This document shows positions 7,916-13,851 of a DNA stretch of 19,198 bases, one piece after another. Below the pieces are notes generated by a model. That model did not search any database. It saw only the letters and a program-made list of their open reading frames with translations, and was not told where the DNA came from. The DNA is from JAQVOO01 sp964524755 (GTDB taxonomy: Bacteria; Spirochaetota; Spirochaetia; Sphaerochaetales; Sphaerochaetaceae). Numbering within the stretch: position 1 is the stretch's first letter; the number at the start of each line of letters is the position of its first letter. The position numbers and the translations under genes are program-made. The stretch spans positions 1 to 19,198 of the forward strand of contig CAZGDR010000035.1 in the NCBI GenBank assembly GCA_964524755.1. The letters are read 5' to 3'.

Positions 7916-9268
7916 ATGGAAAAATTCCCGATCCCTCAATCAATAAAACAATTTGCTGCCCATTTTTTTAAAGCTGGGTACTCCCTCTATATCGTGGGAG
8001 GAGCTGTGAGAGATTATTATGCTGGTTATACTAGTCACGACTATGACTTTGCAACGGATGCCCTCCCCACTGAGGTTATGCAATTATTTCATAAAGTTAT
8101 TCCGACAGGCCTAAAACATGGCACCGTCACAGTCTTATTTAAAGGCGAATCACATGAGGTTACAACCTTTAGAATTGATGGTGAATATCACGATTTGCGT
8201 CACCCCTCCTCCATCACCTTTGTCCGCTCACTAGAAGAAGACTTAAAACGACGTGATTTCACTATTAATGCCCTAGCTATAGACGCTTCTTCGGGAGAGC
8301 TCACTGATTTACATCATGGTATATCAGATCTTAAAAACAAGACCATTCGTGCTATTGGCGATCCAATGCAACGATTTACCGAAGATGCTCTCCGTATTAT
8401 GAGAGCTTGCCGCCTTGCGTCCCAATTAAACTTTGTGATTGAAGAGCGTACGTTACGGGCTATGAAGACCCTCTCCTCTCGCCTCACTTCAGTTTCGGGA
8501 GAACGCATTCGCACCGAACTTTTCAATATTCTGGACAGCCCAGTTCCCTCTGTAGGGTTATTATCTTTAGATGCTTGTGATGCATTAGAAATTATCCTAC
8601 CTGAATTAAAGGCAGGTAGTGGCATCATGCAGAAAGGTGCTCACCAGCACGACATTATGCTCCATAACATGTATTGCTGTGATGCAGCCCCTCAAACCAA
8701 GCCTCTCGTGCGCTTAGCGGCATTACTGCATGATATAGGGAAGGTTCCAGCTCGCCAAAAGCTCCCCAACAAAGAAGTGACCTTTTATCAACATGAAATA
8801 CACTCAGAACAGATGGCTTTGACCATTATGGAACGTTTAAAGTGTTCTAATGAAGAAAAGAATAGAGTGACAAATCTCATTCGTCATCATATGTTTCACT
8901 ACACACCCGACTGGACCGATGGAGCCGTACGCAGGTTCATCAACCGAGTAGGTCTGGAGGCAATGGAAGATCTTTTTGACCTTAGAATGGCGGATCAGAA
9001 GGCGATCCATGGATTCTCTTATCCAGAATCATTAATTGAGCTACGAGAGCGAATTGATCAGGTCTTGAAAGAGAGCAATGCGCTTACTATTAAGGACCTG
9101 GCAGTAAATGGGAATGACTTGGCAGATCTCTCAATTCCAAGAGGGCCGCACATGGGGCGTGTGTTAGAAGAATTGTTAGAGACCGTGTTAGATGATCCCC
9201 TACAGAATAATCGAGAAACTTTGCTTACCATTGCTAAGAATTTTTATGAAACTAGGATACACATCTAG
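7916..9268 (+). CDS. cca: CCA tRNA nucleotidyltransferase with HD domain
   Basis: Adds or repairs the CCA end of tRNAs. Numbering from the ATG, the head domain carries VGGAVRD (27-33) and the catalytic DYD (42-44), then RRDFTINALA (112-121) and EDALRIMRACR (156-166), all typical of class II poly(A) polymerase/CCA enzymes. A C-terminal HD domain has LLHDIGK (270-276) and RHHMFHY further on, suggesting phosphohydrolase activity on 2',3'-cyclic or 3' phosphates, as in other HD-containing CCA enzymes. Length (450) is normal. The start is uncertain: ATG 7916 has no ribosome site at a usable distance, while TTG 7910 lies 9 bases after GAAGGA. The choice changes two residues. The gene is divergent from ileS and ends 5 bases from the end of rnc. 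A pure poly(A) polymerase role is less likely, but the two cannot be separated with certainty by sequence reading. Confidence 0.93.
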   Translation: MEKFPIPQSIKQFAAHFFKAGYSLYIVGGAVRDYYAGYTSHDYDFATDALPTEVMQLFHKVIPTGLKHGTVTVLFKGESHEVTTFRIDGEYHDLRHPSSITFVRSLEEDLKRRDFTINALAIDASSGELTDLHHGISDLKNKTIRAIGDPMQRFTEDALRIMRACRLASQLNFVIEERTLRAMKTLSSRLTSVSGERIRTELFNILDSPVPSVGLLSLDACDALEIILPELKAGSGIMQKGAHQHDIMLHNMYCCDAAPQTKPLVRLAALLHDIGKVPARQKLPNKEVTFYQHEIHSEQMALTIMERLKCSNEEKNRVTNLIRHHMFHYTPDWTDGAVRRFINRVGLEAMEDLFDLRMADQKAIHGFSYPESLIELRERIDQVLKESNALTIKDLAVNGNDLADLSIPRGPHMGRVLEELLETVLDDPLQNNRETLLTIAKNFYETRIHI

Positions 9269-9273
9269 CAACT

Positions 9274-10023
9274 TTATTCGCCGACAAGCTCTTCGTATGC
9301 AATTTTTGCAACAGCCTGTTCACCCTCTTTCTTATTATTCCCAACTGCAGGACCATATACCGTTTTATGGATAGTGACTTTGACCCAAAAAGTATTATCA
9401 TGCTCAGGGCCGGTTTTCTTGACTACTTCATAGCGCGGATATGTTTTATACCGTTTTTGTGCATATTCCTGTAACATGGTCTTATAATCTTTACGATGTT
9501 TATTGGCCAAAACAACTTTAATCTCCGGTATCAATAACCGTTGGACAAGATCAGTCGCAGCTCTAAAACCAGAATCAAGATAATAAGCTCCAAAAATAGC
9601 CTCCATGCAATCAGCCAAGAGTGCTTTTTTTGAACGCCCACCCGAAAACTCCTCACCTTTACCTATAAGGATGAAGTTATCAACTCTCAATTTTTTGGCA
9701 ATCACAGCTAAACTGTCTTCACTCACCACAAAGGATTTTATACGTGAAAAATCTCCCTCATCCATATCTGGCAAATGGACAAATAGCCAGTCAGATACAA
9801 TGAGACCGAGGACGCTGTCGCCTAAGAATTCTAAACGTTCATTATTATCGACATCATGCGGACTCTCATTAGCAAAAGAGCGGTGACAAAAGGCAAGATT
9901 TAATAATTCAAGATTCTTGAACTTAATAGTAGCTTGCTTTTGAAATAATGAAAGCTCCCGTTTTCTCTCCTGTGAGATTTCGGGAGCTTTTCCATATGAA
10001 GATGTCTTTATAAACACAGACAT
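9274..10023 (-). CDS. rnc: Ribonuclease III
   Basis: Cuts double-stranded RNA and processes rRNA precursors and structured mRNAs. The 249-residue protein has the signature NERLEFLGDS (61-70), giving catalytic Glu65 and Asp69, then Asp138 and Glu141 in LLADCMEAIFGAYYLDSGF-type context, and a C-terminal double-stranded RNA-binding domain (about 178-248). Compared with E. coli it has roughly 24 extra N-terminal residues; no in-frame ATG, GTG or TTG offers a shorter start, so ATG 10023 stands. There is no Shine-Dalgarno: the 11 bases after the acpP stop are A/T-rich, so translation probably depends on coupling to acpP. A strong stem-loop lies inside codons 12-25 (listed separately). It is the last gene of rpmF-acpP-rnc and ends 5 bases from cca, leaving no room for a terminator. 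Confidence 0.96.
   Translation of the reverse strand: MSVFIKTSSYGKAPEISQERKRELSLFQKQATIKFKNLELLNLAFCHRSFANESPHDVDNNERLEFLGDSVLGLIVSDWLFVHLPDMDEGDFSRIKSFVVSEDSLAVIAKKLRVDNFILIGKGEEFSGGRSKKALLADCMEAIFGAYYLDSGFRAATDLVQRLLIPEIKVVLANKHRKDYKTMLQEYAQKRYKTYPRYEVVKKTGPEHDNTFWVKVTIHKTVYGPAVGNNKKEGEQAVAKIAYEELVGE
9951..9990 (-). promoter_or_regulatory. Stem-loop inside the 5' end of the rnc reading frame
   Basis: AAAGCTCCCG (9951-9960) and CGGGAGCTTT (9981-9990) form a perfect 10-bp stem. The 20-base interior can add a 4-bp stem (9966-9969 with 9974-9977) closed by a 4-base loop, above a small internal loop. On the rnc mRNA it spans codons 12-25. It lacks a following U-tract in the rnc direction, so it is not a terminator there. 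Because rnc encodes an enzyme that cuts RNA stems, and E. coli rnc is autoregulated through a hairpin near its start, an autoregulatory site is a reasonable inference. Confidence 0.55.
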
Positions 10024-10034
10024 ATTAGATTTTA

Positions 10035-10277
10035 TTATTTCAAGAGCTTAGCAAGGAAGTCGACAGCATCACGAACTGTTTCAAATTCATTCGCTTTCTC
10101 ATCAGGAATCGAAACTCCCATTTCTTCTTCAATGGCATACACCAATTCGTAAGTATCAAGGCTATCAGCACCGAGATCCTTTCTAAAAGAAGAGTCGAGT
10201 GTTATTTTACTATCTTCAATCTCCAATTTCTCGGCGATCAAACTTTTTACTTTCTCAAATACTGCATTTGAATCCAT
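10035..10277 (-). CDS. acpP: Acyl carrier protein
   Basis: Carries growing fatty acyl chains on a phosphopantetheine arm. The product is 80 residues, acidic and helical, with the attachment serine Ser39 in GADSLD. It differs from the common DSLDTVEL by reading DSLDTYEL. The start is fixed by AGGAGG ending 7 bases before ATG 10277; the frame is open further upstream (to 10412), but that part overlaps rpmF and does not resemble ACP. It sits 35 bases after rpmF and 11 before rnc, so the three genes look like one transcript. No other fatty-acid synthesis gene is here; the rpmF-acp-rnc linkage, without the fabHDG genes found between them in many bacteria, fits a spirochaete. Confidence 0.97.
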   Translation of the reverse strand: MDSNAVFEKVKSLIAEKLEIEDSKITLDSSFRKDLGADSLDTYELVYAIEEEMGVSIPDEKANEFETVRDAVDFLAKLLK

Positions 10278-10312
10278 ATTATATCCTCCTAAAAGAATGG
10301 GGTAACAAAGCG

Positions 10313-10501
10313 TTACGCCATCTTCTCTTGGTCTATTACTTGTTTTCCACGGTAAAATCCACATTTCGGGCACACACGATGTGGAACCACTAGGTTGCCA
10401 CAAGTACCACACACGGTAAGTGTGGGGGTTGCTAGGCGCATATTAGCCGCCTTGCGAGAAGCAGAACGTGCCTTCGATGTCTTTTGTTTAGGTACTGCCA
10501 T
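10313..10501 (-). CDS. rpmF: Large ribosomal subunit protein bL32
   Basis: Small basic protein of the 50S subunit. The 62-residue product starts MAVPKQKTSKARSASRKA, the standard bL32 N-terminus, and keeps the zinc-binding form with CGTC (Cys31, Cys34) and CPKC (Cys44, Cys47). GAGG lies 7 bases before ATG 10501. A promoter-like pair is found 42-70 bases upstream, so rpmF probably opens the rpmF-acpP-rnc unit. Retention of all four cysteines means this is the zinc-dependent version rather than the cysteine-free paralogue induced by zinc shortage in some bacteria. Confidence 0.97.
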   Translation of the reverse strand: MAVPKQKTSKARSASRKAANMRLATPTLTVCGTCGNLVVPHRVCPKCGFYRGKQVIDQEKMA

Positions 10502-10542
10502 ATTTTAACCTCTTTAAATCAAATCGCAAATATGCTTTAGTG

Positions 10543-10571
10543 AGAATAACGAAATCCACTAATTATGTCAA
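10543..10571 (-). promoter_or_regulatory. Promoter of rpmF-acpP-rnc
   Basis: A perfect TTGACA (10571-10566), 17-base spacer and TATTCT (10548-10543, 4/6) on the minus strand lie in the 85-base gap between coaD and rpmF. The start would be near 10536, giving a leader of about 35 bases with the GAGG ribosome site. Confidence 0.6.
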
Positions 10572-10586
10572 CAACTCAGAAAGCTT

Positions 10587-11090
10587 TTAATTCTTCTGAT
10601 TGATTTTCTTTTTCAGTTTTTCAGCTACAGATGGAGGAACCATACTGGAAATGTCGGCTCCAAAGGCAGCAATCTCTTTAATTGCTGACGACCGGAGAAC
10701 AAAGTAGTTCGGATCTGTCGGCATAAACATTACTTCTAATTGGGGGTTCAATTGCTTATTGGTCATCGCAAGTTCGAATTCATAGCCAAAATCTACCAGA
10801 GCTCGTACACCACGAATCATTACCTGGATACCCTCTTGTCGAGCATAGTCGACGACCAAGCCATCCCAAGCAACCACACGAACATGAGGGTAAGGAAGCA
10901 GCATCTCGCGAAGCATCTCCATCCTCTCTTCTCCAGTGAAAAGACATTTCTTACTAATATTATCGGCAACGACAATATCTAATTGACTAAACAGTCGTGC
11001 TGATCGTTCAATTAAATTTAAATGTCCATTCGTAGGGGGATCAAAAGTTCCTGGGAGCATCGCTTTGATGCTGGTATGTTGTGTTTTCAT
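10587..11090 (-). CDS. coaD: Phosphopantetheine adenylyltransferase
   Basis: Transfers AMP from ATP to 4'-phosphopantetheine, giving dephospho-CoA, the penultimate step of coenzyme A synthesis. The 167-residue protein matches CoaD throughout: PGTFDPPTNGH near the N-terminus (nucleotidyltransferase TxGH motif), MIRGVRALVDFGYEFELA in the middle, and FVLRSSAIKEIAAFG with the SSxxKE-type nucleotide-binding motif. Its ATG overlaps the stop of the upstream zinc-finger gene (ATGA), and AAGGA lies 8 bases upstream, so the two are translated together. CoaD feeds the cofactor needed by the acyl carrier protein encoded just downstream, although acpP has its own promoter. Confidence 0.97.
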   Translation of the reverse strand: MKTQHTSIKAMLPGTFDPPTNGHLNLIERSARLFSQLDIVVADNISKKCLFTGEERMEMLREMLLPYPHVRVVAWDGLVVDYARQEGIQVMIRGVRALVDFGYEFELAMTNKQLNPQLEVMFMPTDPNYFVLRSSAIKEIAAFGADISSMVPPSVAEKLKKKINQKN

Positions 11091-11569
11091 TGTTTGCGTC
11101 CTTCTACATAACGTTGCATGGATTGAAACATTTCTGGAGTCTCATACGGTATCCGTTTTACAAATTGAAAGTTCCCTTCTGAGTCTGTTTCAACAATAGC
11201 AAAAACACCACGACCTATATAACTCACTTTCTGATGTGGCAAAAGGCGTTCATCATCAGCTATTTTTCTTAATACACAATCAAAATGGCTGAAAGTACCC
11301 TCTTCTAAACCACTAATAGCTTGAGCTATGGCATCAATGGGCTTATCGCAGATAGTACATACAGGCAAGGGTTCGTGAACTTTAGGTACCACTATTGGAT
11401 GCTGGCGTTTACCTGACCTTTTCCTCTTCTCAGCTACTATTGGTGCAGTCTCAGGCTTTTTCGCCTTACTGCTCCGACTCTGTCGACGCTTTTTACGTTT
11501 ATTTTCATTACGTTTTACAGGACGATTAGGACTTTGTAAAAGTTCTTTTTTACTGGTTTCGTTCTCCAT
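11087..11569 (-). CDS. Conserved-looking basic zinc-finger protein of unknown function
   Basis: A 160-residue protein I do not recognise. Residues 7-56 are very rich in lysine and arginine (for example KRKKRRQSRSSKAKK, 24-38) and probably disordered. A compact domain follows with Cys71-x2-Cys74 and His95-x2-Cys98, a CxxC...HxxC set suited to one zinc ion, then about 60 residues with a beta-rich look (YIGRGVFAIVETDSEGNF). The frame is open to 11584, but AAGGGAG ends 5 bases before ATG 11569, so that start is preferred. It has its own promoter and overlaps coaD by 4 bases. A gene of unknown function is, as I recall, also next to coaD in Borrelia. Its basic tail, zinc site and position beside ribosomal protein genes suggest RNA or ribosome binding, which is only an inference. 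Confidence 0.8.
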   Translation of the reverse strand: MENETSKKELLQSPNRPVKRNENKRKKRRQSRSSKAKKPETAPIVAEKRKRSGKRQHPIVVPKVHEPLPVCTICDKPIDAIAQAISGLEEGTFSHFDCVLRKIADDERLLPHQKVSYIGRGVFAIVETDSEGNFQFVKRIPYETPEMFQSMQRYVEGRKQ

Positions 11570-11611
11570 CAATGCTCCCTTCATTCAAATCTCTTAATTG
11601 GCATAGCTCAA

Positions 11612-11640
11612 ATTATACCGTAATTGTGTCTCATATATAA
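11612..11640 (-). promoter_or_regulatory. Promoter of the zinc-finger gene and coaD
   Basis: A perfect TATAAT (11617-11612) has a weak -35, TTATAT (11640-11635, 3/6), 17 bases upstream on the minus strand. The start would be near 11605, about 36 bases before ATG 11569. It lies directly downstream of the rplS terminator, which supports a separate transcription unit. Confidence 0.55.
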
Positions 11641-11670
11641 TAAAAAGGGAAGAGTGGATATTTGAAACTT

Positions 11671-11705
11671 AAAAAGGACAGGAGTCCAAGACAACTGTCC
11701 TTTTT
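11671..11705 (-). terminator. Intrinsic terminator after rplS
   Basis: AAAAAGGACAG (11671-11681) and CTGTCCTTTTT (11695-11705) form an 11-bp stem with a 13-base loop, ending in five U in the rplS direction, 20 bases past the rplS stop. A shorter alternative stem (GGAC 11676-11679 with GTCC 11684-11687, loop 4) uses part of the same sequence and also sits directly before the U-tract. This closes the ffh-rpsP-khpA-rimM-trmD-rplS unit. Confidence 0.85.
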
Positions 11706-11724
11706 ACCTATTCAGCATAGCTTA

Positions 11725-12078
11725 CTATTTCTTTCTTATAACAAGTTCTGGTACTTTGGCAGCTTTTCCAACCTTAGAGCGGATATAGTAGAGCTTAGCT
11801 CTTCGTACCCTACCACGTCGGACAACATCTACCTTCTCAATTCGTGGTGAATGGAGTGGGAAAATTCTTTCTACCCCTACACCATAAGAATTTTTGCGTA
11901 CAGTAAAAGTTCGGCGAATACCACTGTGATTAAGGGCTATAACTAACCCTTCATATACCTGTATGCGTTCTTTTTCACCTTCTTTAATAGTGAAATGAAC
12001 CTTTACAGTATCACCAACATGGAAATTTTCCGCGTTATCTTTCATTTGATCTGTTTCAATTGCTCTCATTATATCCAT
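11725..12078 (-). CDS. rplS: Large ribosomal subunit protein bL19
   Basis: 50S protein at the interface with the 30S subunit. The 117-residue product begins MDIMRAIETDQMK, aligning with the E. coli start MSNIIKQLEQEQMK, and contains FHVGDTVKVHF and the conserved RVRRAKLYYIR segment near the end. The frame is open to 12102, but the ATG at 12078 matches the family start and has AGGGGA 9 bases upstream. With this start it overlaps the end of trmD by 23 bases, more than a simple ATGA junction. It is the last gene of the ffh operon, followed by a strong terminator. Confidence 0.96.
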   Translation of the reverse strand: MDIMRAIETDQMKDNAENFHVGDTVKVHFTIKEGEKERIQVYEGLVIALNHSGIRRTFTVRKNSYGVGVERIFPLHSPRIEKVDVVRRGRVRRAKLYYIRSKVGKAAKVPELVIRKK

Positions 12079-12817
12079 TTTCTTCAGTCCCCTTCGCCAC
12101 ATATGGTTTCAATTCAGTTAGTATCTGTCTTTCCGTTGCGTTCAATTCAGCAGTATCCAATAAGTCGGGTCGATTGACAAGTGTCTTCTCTAACCGCTTT
12201 TTTAGGCGCCACTGCTCAATACGTGCGTGATGTCCCGACAATAGTATCTCAGGAACGGAAATTCCGCAATAGGTTTCAGGTCGAGTATACTGAGGATATT
12301 CTAATAATCCATCGGTAAAACTCTCCTCAAGTAGCGATTCGCCACTGATCACACCATCGAGTAGACGGTATACCGCATCAACAACAACCAATGCAGCTAC
12401 TTCTCCAGACGAAATTACGTAATCACCTATACAAATCTCGTCATCAACATACAGGTCAATTATTCTTTGGTCAATACCTTCATACCGTCCACAAATAATG
12501 ACCAAATTCTCTTCACAACTTAGCTCACGCGCATACCGTTGTGTAAAAGGCTTCCCACTCGGCGTGGGGTAGATTACCCGTTTATCTTTTGCCGTTATAG
12601 CCTCTAAAGCTCGACCCAAAGGTTCAGGTTTAATAACCATACCAGCACCGCCGCCGTAGGGAGCATCATCACAACTTTTATGCTTATCTTGCGCCCAATC
12701 ACGAAAGTTTATCAAATTATAGGAAATAGCTCCACTCTGGACACTTCTAGCCATGATGGAGTTAGTAAAAAAAGCTTCGATGATCTCAGGAAATAACGTG
12801 ACAATATCAAAATTCAT
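12056..12817 (-). CDS. trmD: tRNA (guanine-37 N1)-methyltransferase TrmD
   Basis: Methylates G37 next to the anticodon, which prevents +1 frameshifting. The 253-residue SPOUT enzyme has the trefoil-knot motifs CGRYEGIDQR (109-118) and IGDYVISSGE (130-139), the catalytic aspartate region FTDGLLEYPQYTRP (about 157-170) and SGHHARIEQWR (184-194). The N-terminus MNFDIVTLFPEI is standard. No ribosome site precedes the ATG; it overlaps the rimM stop (ATGA), so translation is coupled. Its C-terminal codons carry the rplS ribosome site and start. The order rpsP-khpA-rimM-trmD-rplS is widely conserved. Confidence 0.97.
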   Translation of the reverse strand: MNFDIVTLFPEIIEAFFTNSIMARSVQSGAISYNLINFRDWAQDKHKSCDDAPYGGGAGMVIKPEPLGRALEAITAKDKRVIYPTPSGKPFTQRYARELSCEENLVIICGRYEGIDQRIIDLYVDDEICIGDYVISSGEVAALVVVDAVYRLLDGVISGESLLEESFTDGLLEYPQYTRPETYCGISVPEILLSGHHARIEQWRLKKRLEKTLVNRPDLLDTAELNATERQILTELKPYVAKGTEENGYNESN

Positions 12818-13317
12818 GTAAGCAGTTCTGGAACCAACAGTTCCATCTCCTTGCGCTTCACATCGACCGTGCCTATATATTGCTTCATAAAGGGAACCAG
12901 ATACCGTTTGTTATCCTTCTTAGCCTCTATTTCAAGCAATAAAGCTTGCGGTCCATCGATCACTCCTACAACCGTACCCACTAATGCTCCAGCTACTAGC
13001 AAAGAACATTGCGCCAAGTCAGCTACATAGTATTCTCCAGCTTCTAGGTCTACGGCTGTCTCCCGCGGAATCCAAAGTTCATACCCATTATATCTTCGTG
13101 CTACTTCAGGAGTATCAATTCCTTTAAATTTAATAAGGATTTCTTTCCCTTTGGGCCCGATAGATTCAATTTCCATCTCACAAGACGAATCACCCTTGCG
13201 TAATGTAATCCTCTCCATGTGGGTAAGATGTTCAAATTCCTGAGAATAAGTATGAAGTTTCATGAACCCCAATATGCCATGGGGCCCTTTAAGAACCCCT
13301 GTTGCAAGATAGTCCAT
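12814..13317 (-). CDS. rimM: Ribosome maturation factor RimM
   Basis: Assists late assembly of the 30S subunit head, near protein S19. The 167-residue protein has the N-terminal RimM barrel (GVLKGPHGILGFMKLHTYS, about 7-25, close to the usual GxxxxxxGxxGxxKV pattern) and a C-terminal PRC-barrel domain (about 85-167, including EYYVADLAQCSLLVAGALVG). The ATG overlaps the last base of the khpA stop (TGATG) and there is no separate ribosome site, which implies coupling with khpA. Sequence conservation of this family is low, but the motif and the gene position make the call safe. Confidence 0.94.
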   Translation of the reverse strand: MDYLATGVLKGPHGILGFMKLHTYSQEFEHLTHMERITLRKGDSSCEMEIESIGPKGKEILIKFKGIDTPEVARRYNGYELWIPRETAVDLEAGEYYVADLAQCSLLVAGALVGTVVGVIDGPQALLLEIEAKKDNKRYLVPFMKQYIGTVDVKRKEMELLVPELLT

Positions 13318-13550
13318 CAGTCAAGAATTTCTAGCTGGACGTGTTTGCCACTCTTTGCTGCCGAAGCACTAAGAATTACACGCACTGCATTGGCGATCCG
13401 CCCCTGCTTGCCAATTACTTTACCAACATCATCAGCGGCAACTTTCAACTCAACTATGGTTGATTGCTCCCCTTCTATAAGATGTACAGAAACTTCATCC
13501 GGTTGGTCGACCAGTGATTTTGCAATATATTCAACAAGATCCTTTTCCAC
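13317..13550 (-). CDS. khpA: KH-domain RNA-binding protein KhpA
   Basis: A 77-residue single KH domain with the RNA-binding loop GKQG inside VGKVIGKQGRIANAVR (about 42-57). Proteins of this family sit between rpsP and rimM in many bacteria, bind RNA globally and, in firmicutes, pair with KhpB/Jag to affect cell elongation and division. Translation starts at GTG 13550, with GGAGG 7 bases upstream. It lies 15 bases after rpsP and shares one base with rimM. No khpB is in the window. The specific role in spirochaetes is not known to me. Confidence 0.93.
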   Translation of the reverse strand: MEKDLVEYIAKSLVDQPDEVSVHLIEGEQSTIVELKVAADDVGKVIGKQGRIANAVRVILSASAAKSGKHVQLEILD

Positions 13551-13565
13551 GACCTTACCTCCGAC

Positions 13566-13829
13566 TTATTCTTGAGTTCTGGTCAGTGTGATTTGGTGTT
13601 TATTGAGAAGTTTCTTCACCGTAGCTGAGGGTTGAGCACCCTTAGCAATCCACTCTTTAATGCGATCTTCTTTAAGAACGACCTGTTTGTCTTCAGCCTC
13701 AATAGGATGATACTGTCCAACTTCTTCTATCGACCGGCTGTCTCTTGCCGCTTTAGAATCGATAACAATCAAACGATAGTAAGGTCTTCTTTTAGATCCG
13801 AACCTCTTTAACCTGATACTCGTACTCAC
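13566..13829 (-). CDS. rpsP: Small ribosomal subunit protein bS16
   Basis: 30S protein needed for subunit assembly. The 87-residue product has the expected IRLKRFGSKRRPYYRLIVID N-terminal segment followed by RDSRSIEEVGQYHPIE, both standard for bS16. The start is GTG 13829 with AGGAGG 5 bases upstream, giving an N-terminus of MSTSIRLKRFG, two or three residues longer than most. It lies 22 bases after ffh and 15 before khpA. Confidence 0.97.
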   Translation of the reverse strand: MSTSIRLKRFGSKRRPYYRLIVIDSKAARDSRSIEEVGQYHPIEAEDKQVVLKEDRIKEWIAKGAQPSATVKKLLNKHQITLTRTQE

Positions 13830-13851
13830 AACTTCCTCCTGCTCAACGCAA

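Noticed and set aside
10278..10412. Extended acyl carrier protein starting at 10412
   Set aside because: The extension overlaps rpmF in another frame and is unlike ACP; ATG 10277 has AGGAGG 7 bases upstream.
10576..10599. TCAGAA/TTCTGA inverted repeat across the coaD stop codon, a possible terminator
   Set aside because: Only 6 bp with a 12-base A/T-rich loop and no U-tract after it; the rpmF promoter follows directly, so termination here is not supported.
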